Source: Fimenecus sp045613065 (GTDB lineage: Bacteria; Bacillota; Clostridia; Oscillospirales; Acutalibacteraceae). Taken from it: a DNA stretch of 6,771 nt. Position numbers and translations under genes: made by a program. The notes below the pieces were generated by a model. The model did no database searches. It saw only the letters and a program-made list of their open reading frames with translations, and was not told the DNA's origin. The number at the start of each line of letters is the position of its first letter. Position 1 is the stretch's first letter. The stretch is from assembly GCA_045613065.1 (NCBI GenBank), contig JAZLAH010000047.1:1-6771 (forward strand). Reading direction: 5' to 3'. This document shows, piece after piece, positions 1 through 5,684 of the stretch.

Positions 1-72
1 CCTACCGAGGATATTAGCATTTAATTAAAATGTTTCTATGCCTTTTCTGTCTTTGCAGAAGAGGCATTTTTT
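1..72 (+). ncRNA. Ribosomal protein L10 leader RNA (3' part, truncated by window edge)
   Basis: This is the 3' portion of the untranslated leader that in Firmicutes binds the L10(L12)4 complex and down-regulates its own operon. The first bases, CCTACCGAGGA, match my recollection of the conserved 3' side of the L10-binding element. They are followed by an AT-rich spacer, a terminator-like hairpin (38-67) and the rplJ ribosome binding site at 103-108. The upstream strand of the binding element and the promoter lie outside the window, so the alternative antiterminator fold cannot be drawn. The identification rests on the conserved motif plus position in front of rplJ. Confidence 0.8.
38..72 (+). 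terminator. Intrinsic terminator/attenuator in the rplJL leader
   Basis: A 12-bp stem is formed by 38-49 (ATGCCTTTTCTG) and 56-67 (CAGAAGAGGCAT) with one G-U pair. The loop is six bases (50-55), and a run of six T covers 67-72. It lies 44 bases before the rplJ start, so it can only act as an attenuator. In Bacillus subtilis this hairpin is favoured when L10(L12)4 binds the leader; the same role is inferred here. Confidence 0.85.
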
Positions 73-116
73 CTCCTTGCAAGCGCATTTGAAAATTTAA
101 TTAGGAGGTGAATCGT

Positions 117-632
117 TTGCCAAGCGAGAAGGTTTTAGAATTAAAGAAACAGCAGGTGGCTGCTCTTAAGGAAAGACTTGATTCTTCTATCGCAGGTGTT
201 GTAGTTGACTACAAGGGCATCAGCGTTGAGGATGATACAAAACTCCGTAAAGAGCTCCGTGAAGCAGGTGTTGAATACTCAGTTGTAAAGAACACTATTC
301 TCGGTCGTGCCATCGACGGAACAAGCCTTGCTGATATGGGTAGTGCACTTGAAGGTACTACTGCTATCGCTACAAGTAAGGATGACTATGATGCAGCAGC
401 AAGAATTCTTGGTAAGTATGCTGACAAGAGTAATAGTTTCGCACTTAAGACAGGTTACCTTGATGGTGAAGTTATCAGTCTTGAAAAGCTCGACGCTCTT
501 GCAAAACTTCCTTCAAGAGAAGTATTGCTTGCTACAGTTCTCAGTGCGTTCAACGCACCTATCGCATCTTTTGCTCGTGCAGTACAGGCTATTGTTGACA
601 AGGATGGCGAAGCAGCACCAGTTGCTGAATAA
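117..632 (+). CDS. rplJ: 50S ribosomal protein L10
   Basis: L10 (uL10) forms the base of the ribosomal stalk: its N-terminal domain binds 23S rRNA near L11 and its C-terminal helix carries L7/L12 dimers. The product is 171 residues, normal for bacterial L10. It starts MPSEKVLELKKQQ and contains the family signatures VVVDYKGISVEDDTKLRK, AGVEYSVVKNT and, near residue 140, LPSREVLLATVL, followed by a C-terminal helix. The TTG at 117 is preferred because it gives the usual MPSEK start and lies 8 bases after AGGAGG (103-108). The in-frame GTG at 108 overlaps that Shine-Dalgarno sequence and would add only three residues. rplL follows after 52 bp without a terminator, so the two are co-transcribed. 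Expression is probably controlled by the leader upstream. Confidence 0.97.
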   Translation: MPSEKVLELKKQQVAALKERLDSSIAGVVVDYKGISVEDDTKLRKELREAGVEYSVVKNTILGRAIDGTSLADMGSALEGTTAIATSKDDYDAAARILGKYADKSNSFALKTGYLDGEVISLEKLDALAKLPSREVLLATVLSAFNAPIASFARAVQAIVDKDGEAAPVAE

Positions 633-684
633 TTAAAAAATAATCTTATAAAATATTTAGTTTAAAATTTGGAGGTAAATTACC

Positions 685-1059
685 ATGGCATCAGAAAAAG
701 TTATGGCTATCGTAGAAGAACTTAAGGTTCTTACAGTTCTTGAGCTTTCAGAGCTCGTTAAAGCAGTAGAAGAGGAATTTGGCGTATCTGCAGCAGCAGC
801 AGTAGCAGTAGCAGCTCCAGTAGCTGGCGCAGCAGCAGCTGAAGAAAAGACAGAATTCGACGTTGAACTTACAGACGTAGGTGCAGAAAAGATTAAGGTT
901 ATCAAGGCAGTTCGTGAAGTTACAGGTCTTGGTCTTGCAGAAGCAAAGGCTGTTGTTGACGGTGCTCCTAAGGTACTTAAGGAAGCTGCTTCTAAGGAAG
1001 ATGCAGAAAGCATCAAAGCTAAGCTTGAAGAAGTTGGCGCAAAAGTTACTCTTAAATAA
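685..1059 (+). CDS. rplL: 50S ribosomal protein L7/L12
   Basis: L7/L12 (bL12) is the multicopy stalk protein that recruits translation factors such as EF-Tu and EF-G and stimulates their GTPase activity. The 124-residue product is of typical length. It has an N-terminal helical dimerisation domain (about 1-35, with LTVLELSELVKAVEEEFGV), an Ala-rich flexible hinge (about 36-53), and the globular C-terminal domain from EKTEFDVEL to VTLK. The C-terminal domain contains the conserved KIKVIKAVREVTGLGLAEAK segment that contacts factors. A GGAGGT site at 671-676 precedes the ATG. It is the second gene of the rplJL operon and is followed within 20 bp by a strong terminator. Its alternating GCA/GCT-rich coding produces long spurious open frames on both strands, which are not genes. 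Confidence 0.98.
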   Translation: MASEKVMAIVEELKVLTVLELSELVKAVEEEFGVSAAAAVAVAAPVAGAAAAEEKTEFDVELTDVGAEKIKVIKAVREVTGLGLAEAKAVVDGAPKVLKEAASKEDAESIKAKLEEVGAKVTLK

Positions 1060-1078
1060 TTTAAGACTAATTCGAATT

Positions 1079-1111
1079 ATCCCATTCCCTTGTGGAATGG
1101 GATTTTTTTTT
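1079..1111 (+). terminator. Intrinsic terminator of the rplJL operon
   Basis: A perfect 10-bp stem (1079-1088, ATCCCATTCC, with 1094-1103, GGAATGGGAT) encloses a five-base loop. Nine consecutive T follow at 1103-1111. It begins 20 bases after the rplL stop codon, so most transcription of the stalk operon should end here. Confidence 0.95.
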
Positions 1112-1188
1112 ACGAATAAAATGTTCGAAACTATTCAATATCAAAAAATTTGTTATCTGTATTTTGTTGAATATTATTATTTAAAAGT

Positions 1189-1218
1189 GTTGAATAATCA
1201 ACATATATATGGTAAGAT
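1189..1218 (+). promoter_or_regulatory. Probable sigma-A promoter of the 34-residue peptide gene
   Basis: A -35 box TTGAAT (1190-1195) is separated by exactly 17 bases from the -10 box TAAGAT (1213-1218). A TGG just before it (1210-1212) gives an extended -10. The -10 matches only four of six consensus bases. The imperfect palindrome GTTGA-ATAA-TCAAC (1189-1202) overlaps the -35 box and could be an operator, though a 5-bp arm in AT-rich DNA is weak evidence. The start codon lies 29 bases downstream of the -10 box. Confidence 0.6.
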
Positions 1219-1247
1219 TATACAGGAAGAACAAGGAGGTGCACCAA

Positions 1248-1352
1248 ATGGGTTTCGATTTTTCCGCTATATTTGAAGGCTTTGATTTTATGGCAGTTAT
1301 TATAGGGCTTGTTCAGCTTGTAATGGATTTTATCGGTGGGTTTATTGCTTAA
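1248..1352 (+). CDS. Small acidic hydrophobic peptide, 34 residues (unknown function)
   Basis: I do not recognise this gene. It encodes 34 residues beginning MGFDFSAIFEGFDF and ending DFIGGFIA. A near-perfect Shine-Dalgarno AAGGAGGT (1233-1240) lies 7 bases before the ATG, and a promoter and weak terminator frame it, so it is probably translated. The product has seven Phe, five Gly, four acidic residues (D4, E10, D13, D27) and no Lys, Arg, His, Cys, Tyr, Trp or Pro. Residues 14-26 are almost wholly hydrophobic, with Q23 the one polar side chain among them. No signal peptide with a basic N-terminus is present. It could be a membrane-associated or amphipathic helical peptide. The general size and style recall phenol-soluble modulins, leaderless bacteriocins or type I toxins, but the negative charge argues against typical members of the last two. 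A similar small gene follows 116 bp downstream. Confidence 0.65.
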   Translation: MGFDFSAIFEGFDFMAVIIGLVQLVMDFIGGFIA

Positions 1353-1354
1353 TT

Positions 1355-1381
1355 AAGCTTGATTTTTAAAAGGGCTTTTTT
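1355..1381 (+). terminator. Weak intrinsic terminator after the 34-residue peptide gene
   Basis: AAGCTT (1355-1360) can pair with GGGCTT (1372-1377), giving four Watson-Crick pairs and two G-U pairs around an AT-rich loop. A run of six T covers 1376-1381. The stem is short, so termination is probably incomplete. Confidence 0.5.
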
Positions 1382-1409
1382 GCATCTATTTTAAATTTCT
1401 TGAATAGTA

Positions 1410-1438
1410 TTGAAATAATTGTTTTTTCATGATATAAT
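1410..1438 (+). promoter_or_regulatory. Strong sigma-A promoter of the 39-residue peptide gene
   Basis: The -35 box TTGAAA (1410-1415), a 17-base spacer and a perfect -10 box TATAAT (1433-1438) are present. TGA at 1430-1432 supplies the extended -10 TG. Transcription should start near 1445, giving a short 5' leader before the Shine-Dalgarno at 1455. This is the best promoter in the window. It is also the only good candidate upstream of the lipoprotein gene. Confidence 0.85.
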
Positions 1439-1468
1439 AAATTGAATTATAAATAAGGAGGTGTCAGT

Positions 1469-1588
1469 ATGCAGTTAGAGGGTATTTTAGAATTAGTAAC
1501 TTCTTTGTTTGAGGATTTACCTGTTATGGATGTTCTTAATATGGTTATGGGTCTTCTCGGACCAATCATTGGAGACCTTTTCCAGTAA
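1469..1588 (+). CDS. Small acidic amphipathic peptide, 39 residues (unknown function)
   Basis: I do not recognise this gene. It encodes 39 residues beginning MQLEGILELVTSLFEDL and ending LLGPIIGDLFQ. The Shine-Dalgarno AAGGAGGTG (1455-1463) lies five bases before the ATG, a consensus promoter precedes it and a 12-bp hairpin follows its stop by 10 bases. Together these are strong evidence for expression. The peptide has six acidic residues (E4, E8, E15, D16, D21, D36), nine Leu and no Lys, Arg, His, Cys, Tyr, Trp or Ala. Residues 3-17 have hydrophobic positions at 3, 6, 7, 10, 13, 14 and 17, which would form one face of an amphipathic helix, with acidic and Thr/Ser residues opposite. It shares size, acidity and absence of basic residues with the 34-residue peptide upstream, although the sequences do not align convincingly. 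Alternatively it acts only as a leader peptide for the lipoprotein gene. Confidence 0.7.
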   Translation: MQLEGILELVTSLFEDLPVMDVLNMVMGLLGPIIGDLFQ

Positions 1589-1598
1589 TTTTTACATC

Positions 1599-1626
1599 AA
1601 AAAAGGTGTGGTTTCACACCTTTTTT
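1599..1626 (+). terminator. Strong hairpin terminator/attenuator between the 39-residue peptide and lipoprotein genes
   Basis: AAAAAAGGTGTG (1599-1610) and CACACCTTTTTT (1615-1626) form a perfect 12-bp stem around the loop GTTT. The T run lies in the 3' arm, and the A run in the 5' arm makes it potentially bidirectional. It starts 10 bases after the peptide stop codon, and the lipoprotein Shine-Dalgarno begins only five bases after it. That leaves no room for a promoter between them. Confidence 0.88.
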
Positions 1627-1642
1627 GTATGAGGTGATAAAT

Positions 1643-2437
1643 ATGAAAAAAGTAATTTTATTAATAATGGTTATTTTAGCTGTAGTTTTTGCTTTTGTTG
1701 GATGCTCTGATAATAGTGAGCAAGAGACAACAACAGAATCTACATATCCTTGGGAAAACGAGAATTGGAATCAGAATGAACCTTCTACAAATGATTTTTA
1801 CGATGAACAAACATCAAATCAGAATTTCCAGGAACAGAATACAGTTATAGATAATAACTATAACAATAATTTCAACAATGGTGATAATAACTATAATAAC
1901 AACTACAACAGTAGTGATAATAATCAGTCAAGTCCGGTTGTTCCTGATTATAATAACAATCAGAATAGTATTAACCCGACACAAAATAATAATTCTGTTT
2001 CGGGAAATAATAGTTCAAGTAGTATAGGTAATGGGATTATCAGTGATGAAAACATGTCAAAGCTGGAAAACAGTCAGGCGGAGGTTTATTATTCAGATAA
2101 TCCAAACAATAAAAGTATTGTAGCTATTTCTCAACGATATGGTGTTCCTAAAGAAAATTTGGTTGCATTGATTAAAGTAAATGCTGAGTTCCCAACAGTA
2201 ACTATTCTTGAATTTTCTGGAGCAAGAGACGGAAATGGTGAACTTATAATGACATATGATGAGTTCGTTAATATATATGAGATTGATGAAATGGATGGTT
2301 CAATCGTCAAGGCAAGTAAAAACGGAATGAATAACGATGGTGTAAGTTACATTGAGGCAAAGGTGTATGTTGCTCTTGCGAAGGAATATTTTATTCCTGA
2401 ATTACCAAACCTTAAGGCAAACAAAAGATATGATTAA
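1643..2437 (+). CDS. Putative lipoprotein with Asn-rich linker
   Basis: The ATG at 1643 is chosen over an in-frame TTG at 1625 because GAGGTG (1631-1636) lies six bases before it and the product then starts with a normal signal peptide. Residues 1-20 have a basic start (MKK), a hydrophobic core and the lipobox FVGC ending at C21, so the protein should be lipidated and anchored outside the cytoplasmic membrane. Phe at the -3 position is atypical. Residues 22-133 form a low-complexity linker rich in Asn, Gln, Ser and Thr. Residues 134-264 look globular: they include a segment (about 157-180, KSIVAISQRYGVPKENL onward) that superficially recalls the start of a LysM repeat, followed by an EFSGARDGNGELI stretch. 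I cannot assign a family or function. The 264-residue gene may depend on read-through of the hairpin just upstream, and has its own terminator 10 bp downstream. Confidence 0.85.
   Translation: MKKVILLIMVILAVVFAFVGCSDNSEQETTTESTYPWENENWNQNEPSTNDFYDEQTSNQNFQEQNTVIDNNYNNNFNNGDNNYNNNYNSSDNNQSSPVVPDYNNNQNSINPTQNNNSVSGNNSSSSIGNGIISDENMSKLENSQAEVYYSDNPNNKSIVAISQRYGVPKENLVALIKVNAEFPTVTILEFSGARDGNGELIMTYDEFVNIYEIDEMDGSIVKASKNGMNNDGVSYIEAKVYVALAKEYFIPELPNLKANKRYD
1850..1927 (+). repeat. 33-bp in-frame tandem repeat in the lipoprotein linker
   Basis: Two full 33-bp units (1850-1882 and 1883-1915) and a 12-bp partial third (1916-1927) encode DNNYNNNFNNG, DNNYNNNYNSS and DNNQ, residues 70-95. The first 12 bases of the two full units are identical. 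Later positions differ partly by synonymous AAT/AAC changes, so the duplication is not brand new. Such repeats can change linker length by slippage. Confidence 0.75.
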
Positions 2438-2447
2438 AAATTATAAG

Positions 2448-2476
2448 TAGATGGTACAGCGTATCATCTATTTTTT
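2448..2476 (+). terminator. Intrinsic terminator after the lipoprotein gene
   Basis: TAGATGGTAC (2448-2457) pairs with GTATCATCTA (2461-2470), a 10-bp stem with one G-U pair and a three-base loop. Six T follow at 2471-2476. It separates the lipoprotein transcript from the glycosidase operon. Confidence 0.88.
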
Positions 2477-2477
2477 A

Positions 2478-2506
2478 TTGCAATATCTGGTATTATATGG
2501 TAAAAT
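2478..2506 (+). promoter_or_regulatory. Probable sigma-A promoter of the C_GCAxxG_C_C / glycosidase operon
   Basis: The -35 box TTGCAA (2478-2483), a 17-base spacer and the -10 box TAAAAT (2501-2506) with an extended TGG (2498-2500) lie directly after the preceding terminator. The distance to the TTG start at 2540 is 33 bases. No catabolite-response element or clear operator palindrome was recognised nearby. Confidence 0.72.
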
Positions 2507-2539
2507 TTTAATATATATAGTTAAAATGGGGTGGTTTAG

Positions 2540-2968
2540 TTGTCTAAATATTCAGACAGAGCCGTTGAGTTGTTCCTCCAAGGAAAAAACTGTTCACAAG
2601 CTGTTTTTGCAGCATTTGCACCAGATTTAGGACTTTCTGAAGAAACTGCACTTGCAATTTCAGTAGGACTTGGTGGTGGAGTAGGCAGAATGAGAGAAGT
2701 TTGTGGTGCAGTAAGTGGTAGTGCAATGCTTGTTGGACTACGATGTCCTGACCTTGATAAAACAGAAGTTTATGAAAAAGTTCGTTTGATTATTGACGAA
2801 TTTAAAAAGACAAACCATTCTATTGTGTGTAAAGAATTGTTAGGGTTATCAAAACCTGAAACCTCAAGTGTTCCTGAAGCAAGAACAGAAGAATATTATA
2901 AAACACGTCCTTGTGTTAAAATTGTTGAAGATGCAGCAATAGCCGTAGAAAAAGTTTTATTTGAATGA
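2540..2968 (+). CDS. C_GCAxxG_C_C family Cys-rich protein
   Basis: The 142-residue product matches the C_GCAxxG_C_C family (Pfam PF09719, TIGR01909), probable redox-active or metal-binding proteins of unknown physiological role. The signature is visible as C18 in NCSQAV, the block C55-G-A-V-S-G60, C97 and C125, with an additional C69. A Gly-rich stretch (GLGGGVGRMREVCG, residues 43-56) precedes the central Cys. The TTG start is supported by a GGGGTGG site (2528-2534) five bases upstream; the ATG at 2526 is out of frame, and the product begins in the usual way for the family (MSKYSDRAVELF). No signal peptide is present, so it should be cytoplasmic. It is followed after 14 bp by the GH36-like gene, so it appears to be the first gene of that operon. 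Family assignment is firm; its job among glycosidases is unknown. Confidence 0.9.
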   Translation: MSKYSDRAVELFLQGKNCSQAVFAAFAPDLGLSEETALAISVGLGGGVGRMREVCGAVSGSAMLVGLRCPDLDKTEVYEKVRLIIDEFKKTNHSIVCKELLGLSKPETSSVPEARTEEYYKTRPCVKIVEDAAIAVEKVLFE

Positions 2969-2982
2969 GATGGTGAACTATA

Positions 2983-5670
2983 ATGAGCGCATATGCATAT
3001 ATCAAAGAAAATAAAGTAATAATTGGTAACGATTATATTGAAAGACGATTTTCTATAAAAGATGACCAACTTGTTACAAGTGAGATTATTAATAAGAGAA
3101 TTGATGGAGAAAAAAGCATAAAGTTTAAAAACTATTCAGCTGAATTTATAGTTGCCTTCAAAAAGAAGAAAATGATAGGTTACGCTACTGAATTTTTATC
3201 TTCAAATAATCTTAAATTGGATAGTGTTAATGTTCTTAAGCGTCGAGTTGAGTTTATTTTTAAACGTTGTTCATATAATGGTGCAAAAATAACATTTATT
3301 GAAAGCATCGAAATTGGCGATAATGACCACTATATGCATAAGTATATTGAAATGGTTGTTGACCCTGAGGAACAACATTTGCTTACAATTGATTATATAG
3401 ATTGTGAACATATCCTTATTGACACACCTGAACAACAATGGACAATCGGTGATATTGAACCTGCATATTTAAGTGCATATCATAGTGCTCTTGGTCAGCC
3501 TGTATATATAAATGGGTTCTTCCTTGGAAGTGAGTTTCCATTAGCTGAAAATAACATTCAAAATGATACTGTATATATGCGTTATTTCAGTGGTAAACGT
3601 TTCGATATGTTAAATCTTAATTGTGGACACACATTTAAAACGTGGAATACTGTTGTGGGTGCTGCAAGAGGATATGAACAAGCAGTTATCCGTGAGGATT
3701 TCCTTACATATATCAGAGAAATTGGCAGAAAAATCAAACCTCGTTTCCAGTATAATTCATGGTATGATCATATGCATGATATTACAAATGAGAATATTAT
3801 GTCCTCTTTTAAAGAAATTGAAGATAATCTTTCAAAAACAATGGTACCTCCACTTGATTCATATGTAGTTGACGACGGATTTGTTGATTGGAGTGCCGAT
3901 TTCTGGGAATTTAATGAGAAGTTTCCAGAAGAACTTTATCCTGCAGCATCAATTGCCAAGAAGTTCTCTTCTGAATTTGGACTTTGGAATGGACCACGAG
4001 GTGGGTATCATGATGTAAGAACACCAAGATTTGGTAAAAATATGGAAAAAGCAGGTACAGGTGGATATAACCGTGCCGCAAAAGATGTATGTGTTTCATC
4101 AACAGAATATATAAAAAATATTACAGACTACTATATAAGCTGTGACAAGAAGTTTGATATAAACTATTGGAAACTCGATGGATTCCTTCTTAAGGCTTGC
4201 CCATCAAAGAAACACGGCCATATGACTGGTGGTTTCAATCAGATGTACCAATATACGGAAATGTGGGAGAATTGGATAAATATTTTCCGAAAACTCCGTA
4301 TAACTCGTGAGAGTGTTGGTAAGGATTTGTGGATTAATCAGACCAGTTACTGTAATGCAAGTCCATGGTTTTTACAGTGGGCAGATAGTCTTTGGATACA
4401 AAATAGCGGAGATATAGGATTTACGGATAAAACTGATGATGGTGAGAGATTGAGCAATCGTGATGTTGACCGGGTTCTTACATATCGTGACGGAAGATAT
4501 TATGATTTCAGTGTAACAAGAGATTATCAGTTCCCTCATGAGTTTATTTATAACCATGACCCTATTTACGGAAATACTGCAAAGATTTCAATGACAGATG
4601 AAGAATTCCGTAAGTATATGCTTATGATGACAACTCGTGGTACAGCATTCTGGGAGCTTTATTATTCATACAATATGTTTAATAAAGAAAAATGGCGTAT
4701 AAATGCAGATGCATTGAGATTTGTCCGAAACGATTATGAAATCCTGAAAAAATCTCAGTTTATAGGTGGTTCACCAACCAATGGAGAGGTTTACGGATAT
4801 TCAGCATGGACAGAAGATGCCGGTATAGTTTCACTTCGTAACCCTTCAAATGAAGCTAAGAGTTACACACTTACTCTTGATAAGTTAATCGGTGTTCTTG
4901 AAGCAACAGAAAACCTTAAAAAAGTTCTAATTTATCCATATACAAATGAGACAGATGATAATACATATAAGTATGGAGATAAAATTACATTTAATTTAGC
5001 TCCTTGTGAAGCAATAATTATGAAGTTTTCTTCCAAAAAGGAAAAAGTCCCATCACTTGTTTATGGTAAATTTCAAAGTGCTAACGAACTTCTTCTTGTA
5101 TTTGATGATAGAATTTATATAGATGCAAACTGTATCTCTTGTGATGAAGAAATAGCAAAAACAGAATTGCTTGAAGATTATAGTACATTAAAAATCACAT
5201 TTACAAATCCTGTTGAAAAAGCATTTGTTTCTATGACAGTAAAGAATGCATTCGGAACACCTGTGGACGTTCAGTTTAGCGGTAAGAATTATCCTAGTTC
5301 TATCTGTACAGATAATGTTGTCCCAAGATTAAGAGATGTAACAGTTGAATTCGCACTGAAAAATAATGAAAAAGAAAATCTTATCTCAATGGGTGATTTC
5401 TTCAGTGTAAGTAACAGTGAAGGATATGGTGCAATCCGATTTGGTGAAAAAGCAAGTCGTGGAGATATAAAACTTTCAGCAGGTGATAGACTTACAGTTG
5501 TATTTGAGCCTAATGGTCTTGCAAAACTTTATGTTAACGGACAATTAAGCAGTTCTTCATACAACTGTGAACTTGGAGAATGCCTAACTGAGTATGATAT
5601 TACAATTTCGGAAAATATAGAAAATCTTAAGGTAATAACAAAAGCATTATCCTTTAAAGATGTTCAATAA
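2983..5670 (+). CDS. Clan GH-D glycoside hydrolase, GH36-like (alpha-galactosidase-like), with C-terminal beta domains
   Basis: The 895-residue protein resembles GH36-type retaining alpha-glycosidases. An all-beta N-terminal region (about 1-245) is followed by a barrel. The barrel contains NSWYDH (258-263), the acidic pair in VVDDGF (D297, D298), FGLWNGPRGGYH (332-343), and YWKLDGF, in which D399 is the candidate nucleophile (compare KWD in GH36). It also contains WIQNSGDIGF, in which D477 is a plausible acid/base. A beta-sandwich (about 590-686) carries the typical LAPCEAIIMKF end. An extra region (about 687-895) ends in a possible laminin-G/concanavalin-like fold that includes DRLTVVFEPNGLAKLYVNGQ. 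There is no signal peptide, so the enzyme should act in the cytoplasm on imported sugar. Substrate is not determined; galactosides or N-acetylgalactosaminides are possibilities only. The Shine-Dalgarno is weak (GATGGTG, 2969-2975), which suggests translational coupling to the gene 14 bp upstream. Confidence 0.8.
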   Translation: MSAYAYIKENKVIIGNDYIERRFSIKDDQLVTSEIINKRIDGEKSIKFKNYSAEFIVAFKKKKMIGYATEFLSSNNLKLDSVNVLKRRVEFIFKRCSYNGAKITFIESIEIGDNDHYMHKYIEMVVDPEEQHLLTIDYIDCEHILIDTPEQQWTIGDIEPAYLSAYHSALGQPVYINGFFLGSEFPLAENNIQNDTVYMRYFSGKRFDMLNLNCGHTFKTWNTVVGAARGYEQAVIREDFLTYIREIGRKIKPRFQYNSWYDHMHDITNENIMSSFKEIEDNLSKTMVPPLDSYVVDDGFVDWSADFWEFNEKFPEELYPAASIAKKFSSEFGLWNGPRGGYHDVRTPRFGKNMEKAGTGGYNRAAKDVCVSSTEYIKNITDYYISCDKKFDINYWKLDGFLLKACPSKKHGHMTGGFNQMYQYTEMWENWINIFRKLRITRESVGKDLWINQTSYCNASPWFLQWADSLWIQNSGDIGFTDKTDDGERLSNRDVDRVLTYRDGRYYDFSVTRDYQFPHEFIYNHDPIYGNTAKISMTDEEFRKYMLMMTTRGTAFWELYYSYNMFNKEKWRINADALRFVRNDYEILKKSQFIGGSPTNGEVYGYSAWTEDAGIVSLRNPSNEAKSYTLTLDKLIGVLEATENLKKVLIYPYTNETDDNTYKYGDKITFNLAPCEAIIMKFSSKKEKVPSLVYGKFQSANELLLVFDDRIYIDANCISCDEEIAKTELLEDYSTLKITFTNPVEKAFVSMTVKNAFGTPVDVQFSGKNYPSSICTDNVVPRLRDVTVEFALKNNEKENLISMGDFFSVSNSEGYGAIRFGEKASRGDIKLSAGDRLTVVFEPNGLAKLYVNGQLSSSSYNCELGECLTEYDITISENIENLKVITKALSFKDVQ

Positions 5671-5684
5671 CAGGGAGTGGGAAT

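Noticed and set aside
77..105. Possible promoter (TTGCAA) after the L10 attenuator
   Set aside because: No acceptable -10 box occurs 16-18 bases downstream; the bases there form the Shine-Dalgarno region.
108..116. GTG start for L10 adding three residues
   Set aside because: The GTG is part of the Shine-Dalgarno sequence; TTG at 117 gives the family-typical start and correct spacing.
307..636. 109-codon open frame in a second frame of rplJ
   Set aside because: Shadow of a highly conserved ribosomal gene, with no family features.
657..1016. 119-codon open frame on the minus strand
   Set aside because: It lies opposite rplL and arises from the GCA/GCT-rich Ala coding; the product is Ser/Thr/Ala low complexity with no ribosome binding site.
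881..1276. 131-codon open frame overlapping the end of rplL, including a possible internal ATG at 1121
   Set aside because: It runs through the rplL terminator, a promoter and the start of the 34-residue peptide gene; the ATG at 1121 has no Shine-Dalgarno.
1189..1480. Antisense RNA promoters opposite the micropeptide genes (type I toxin-antitoxin layout)
   Set aside because: Minus-strand TATAAT-like boxes at 1217-1222 and 1446-1451 have no matching -35 box at proper spacing, and the peptides are acidic.
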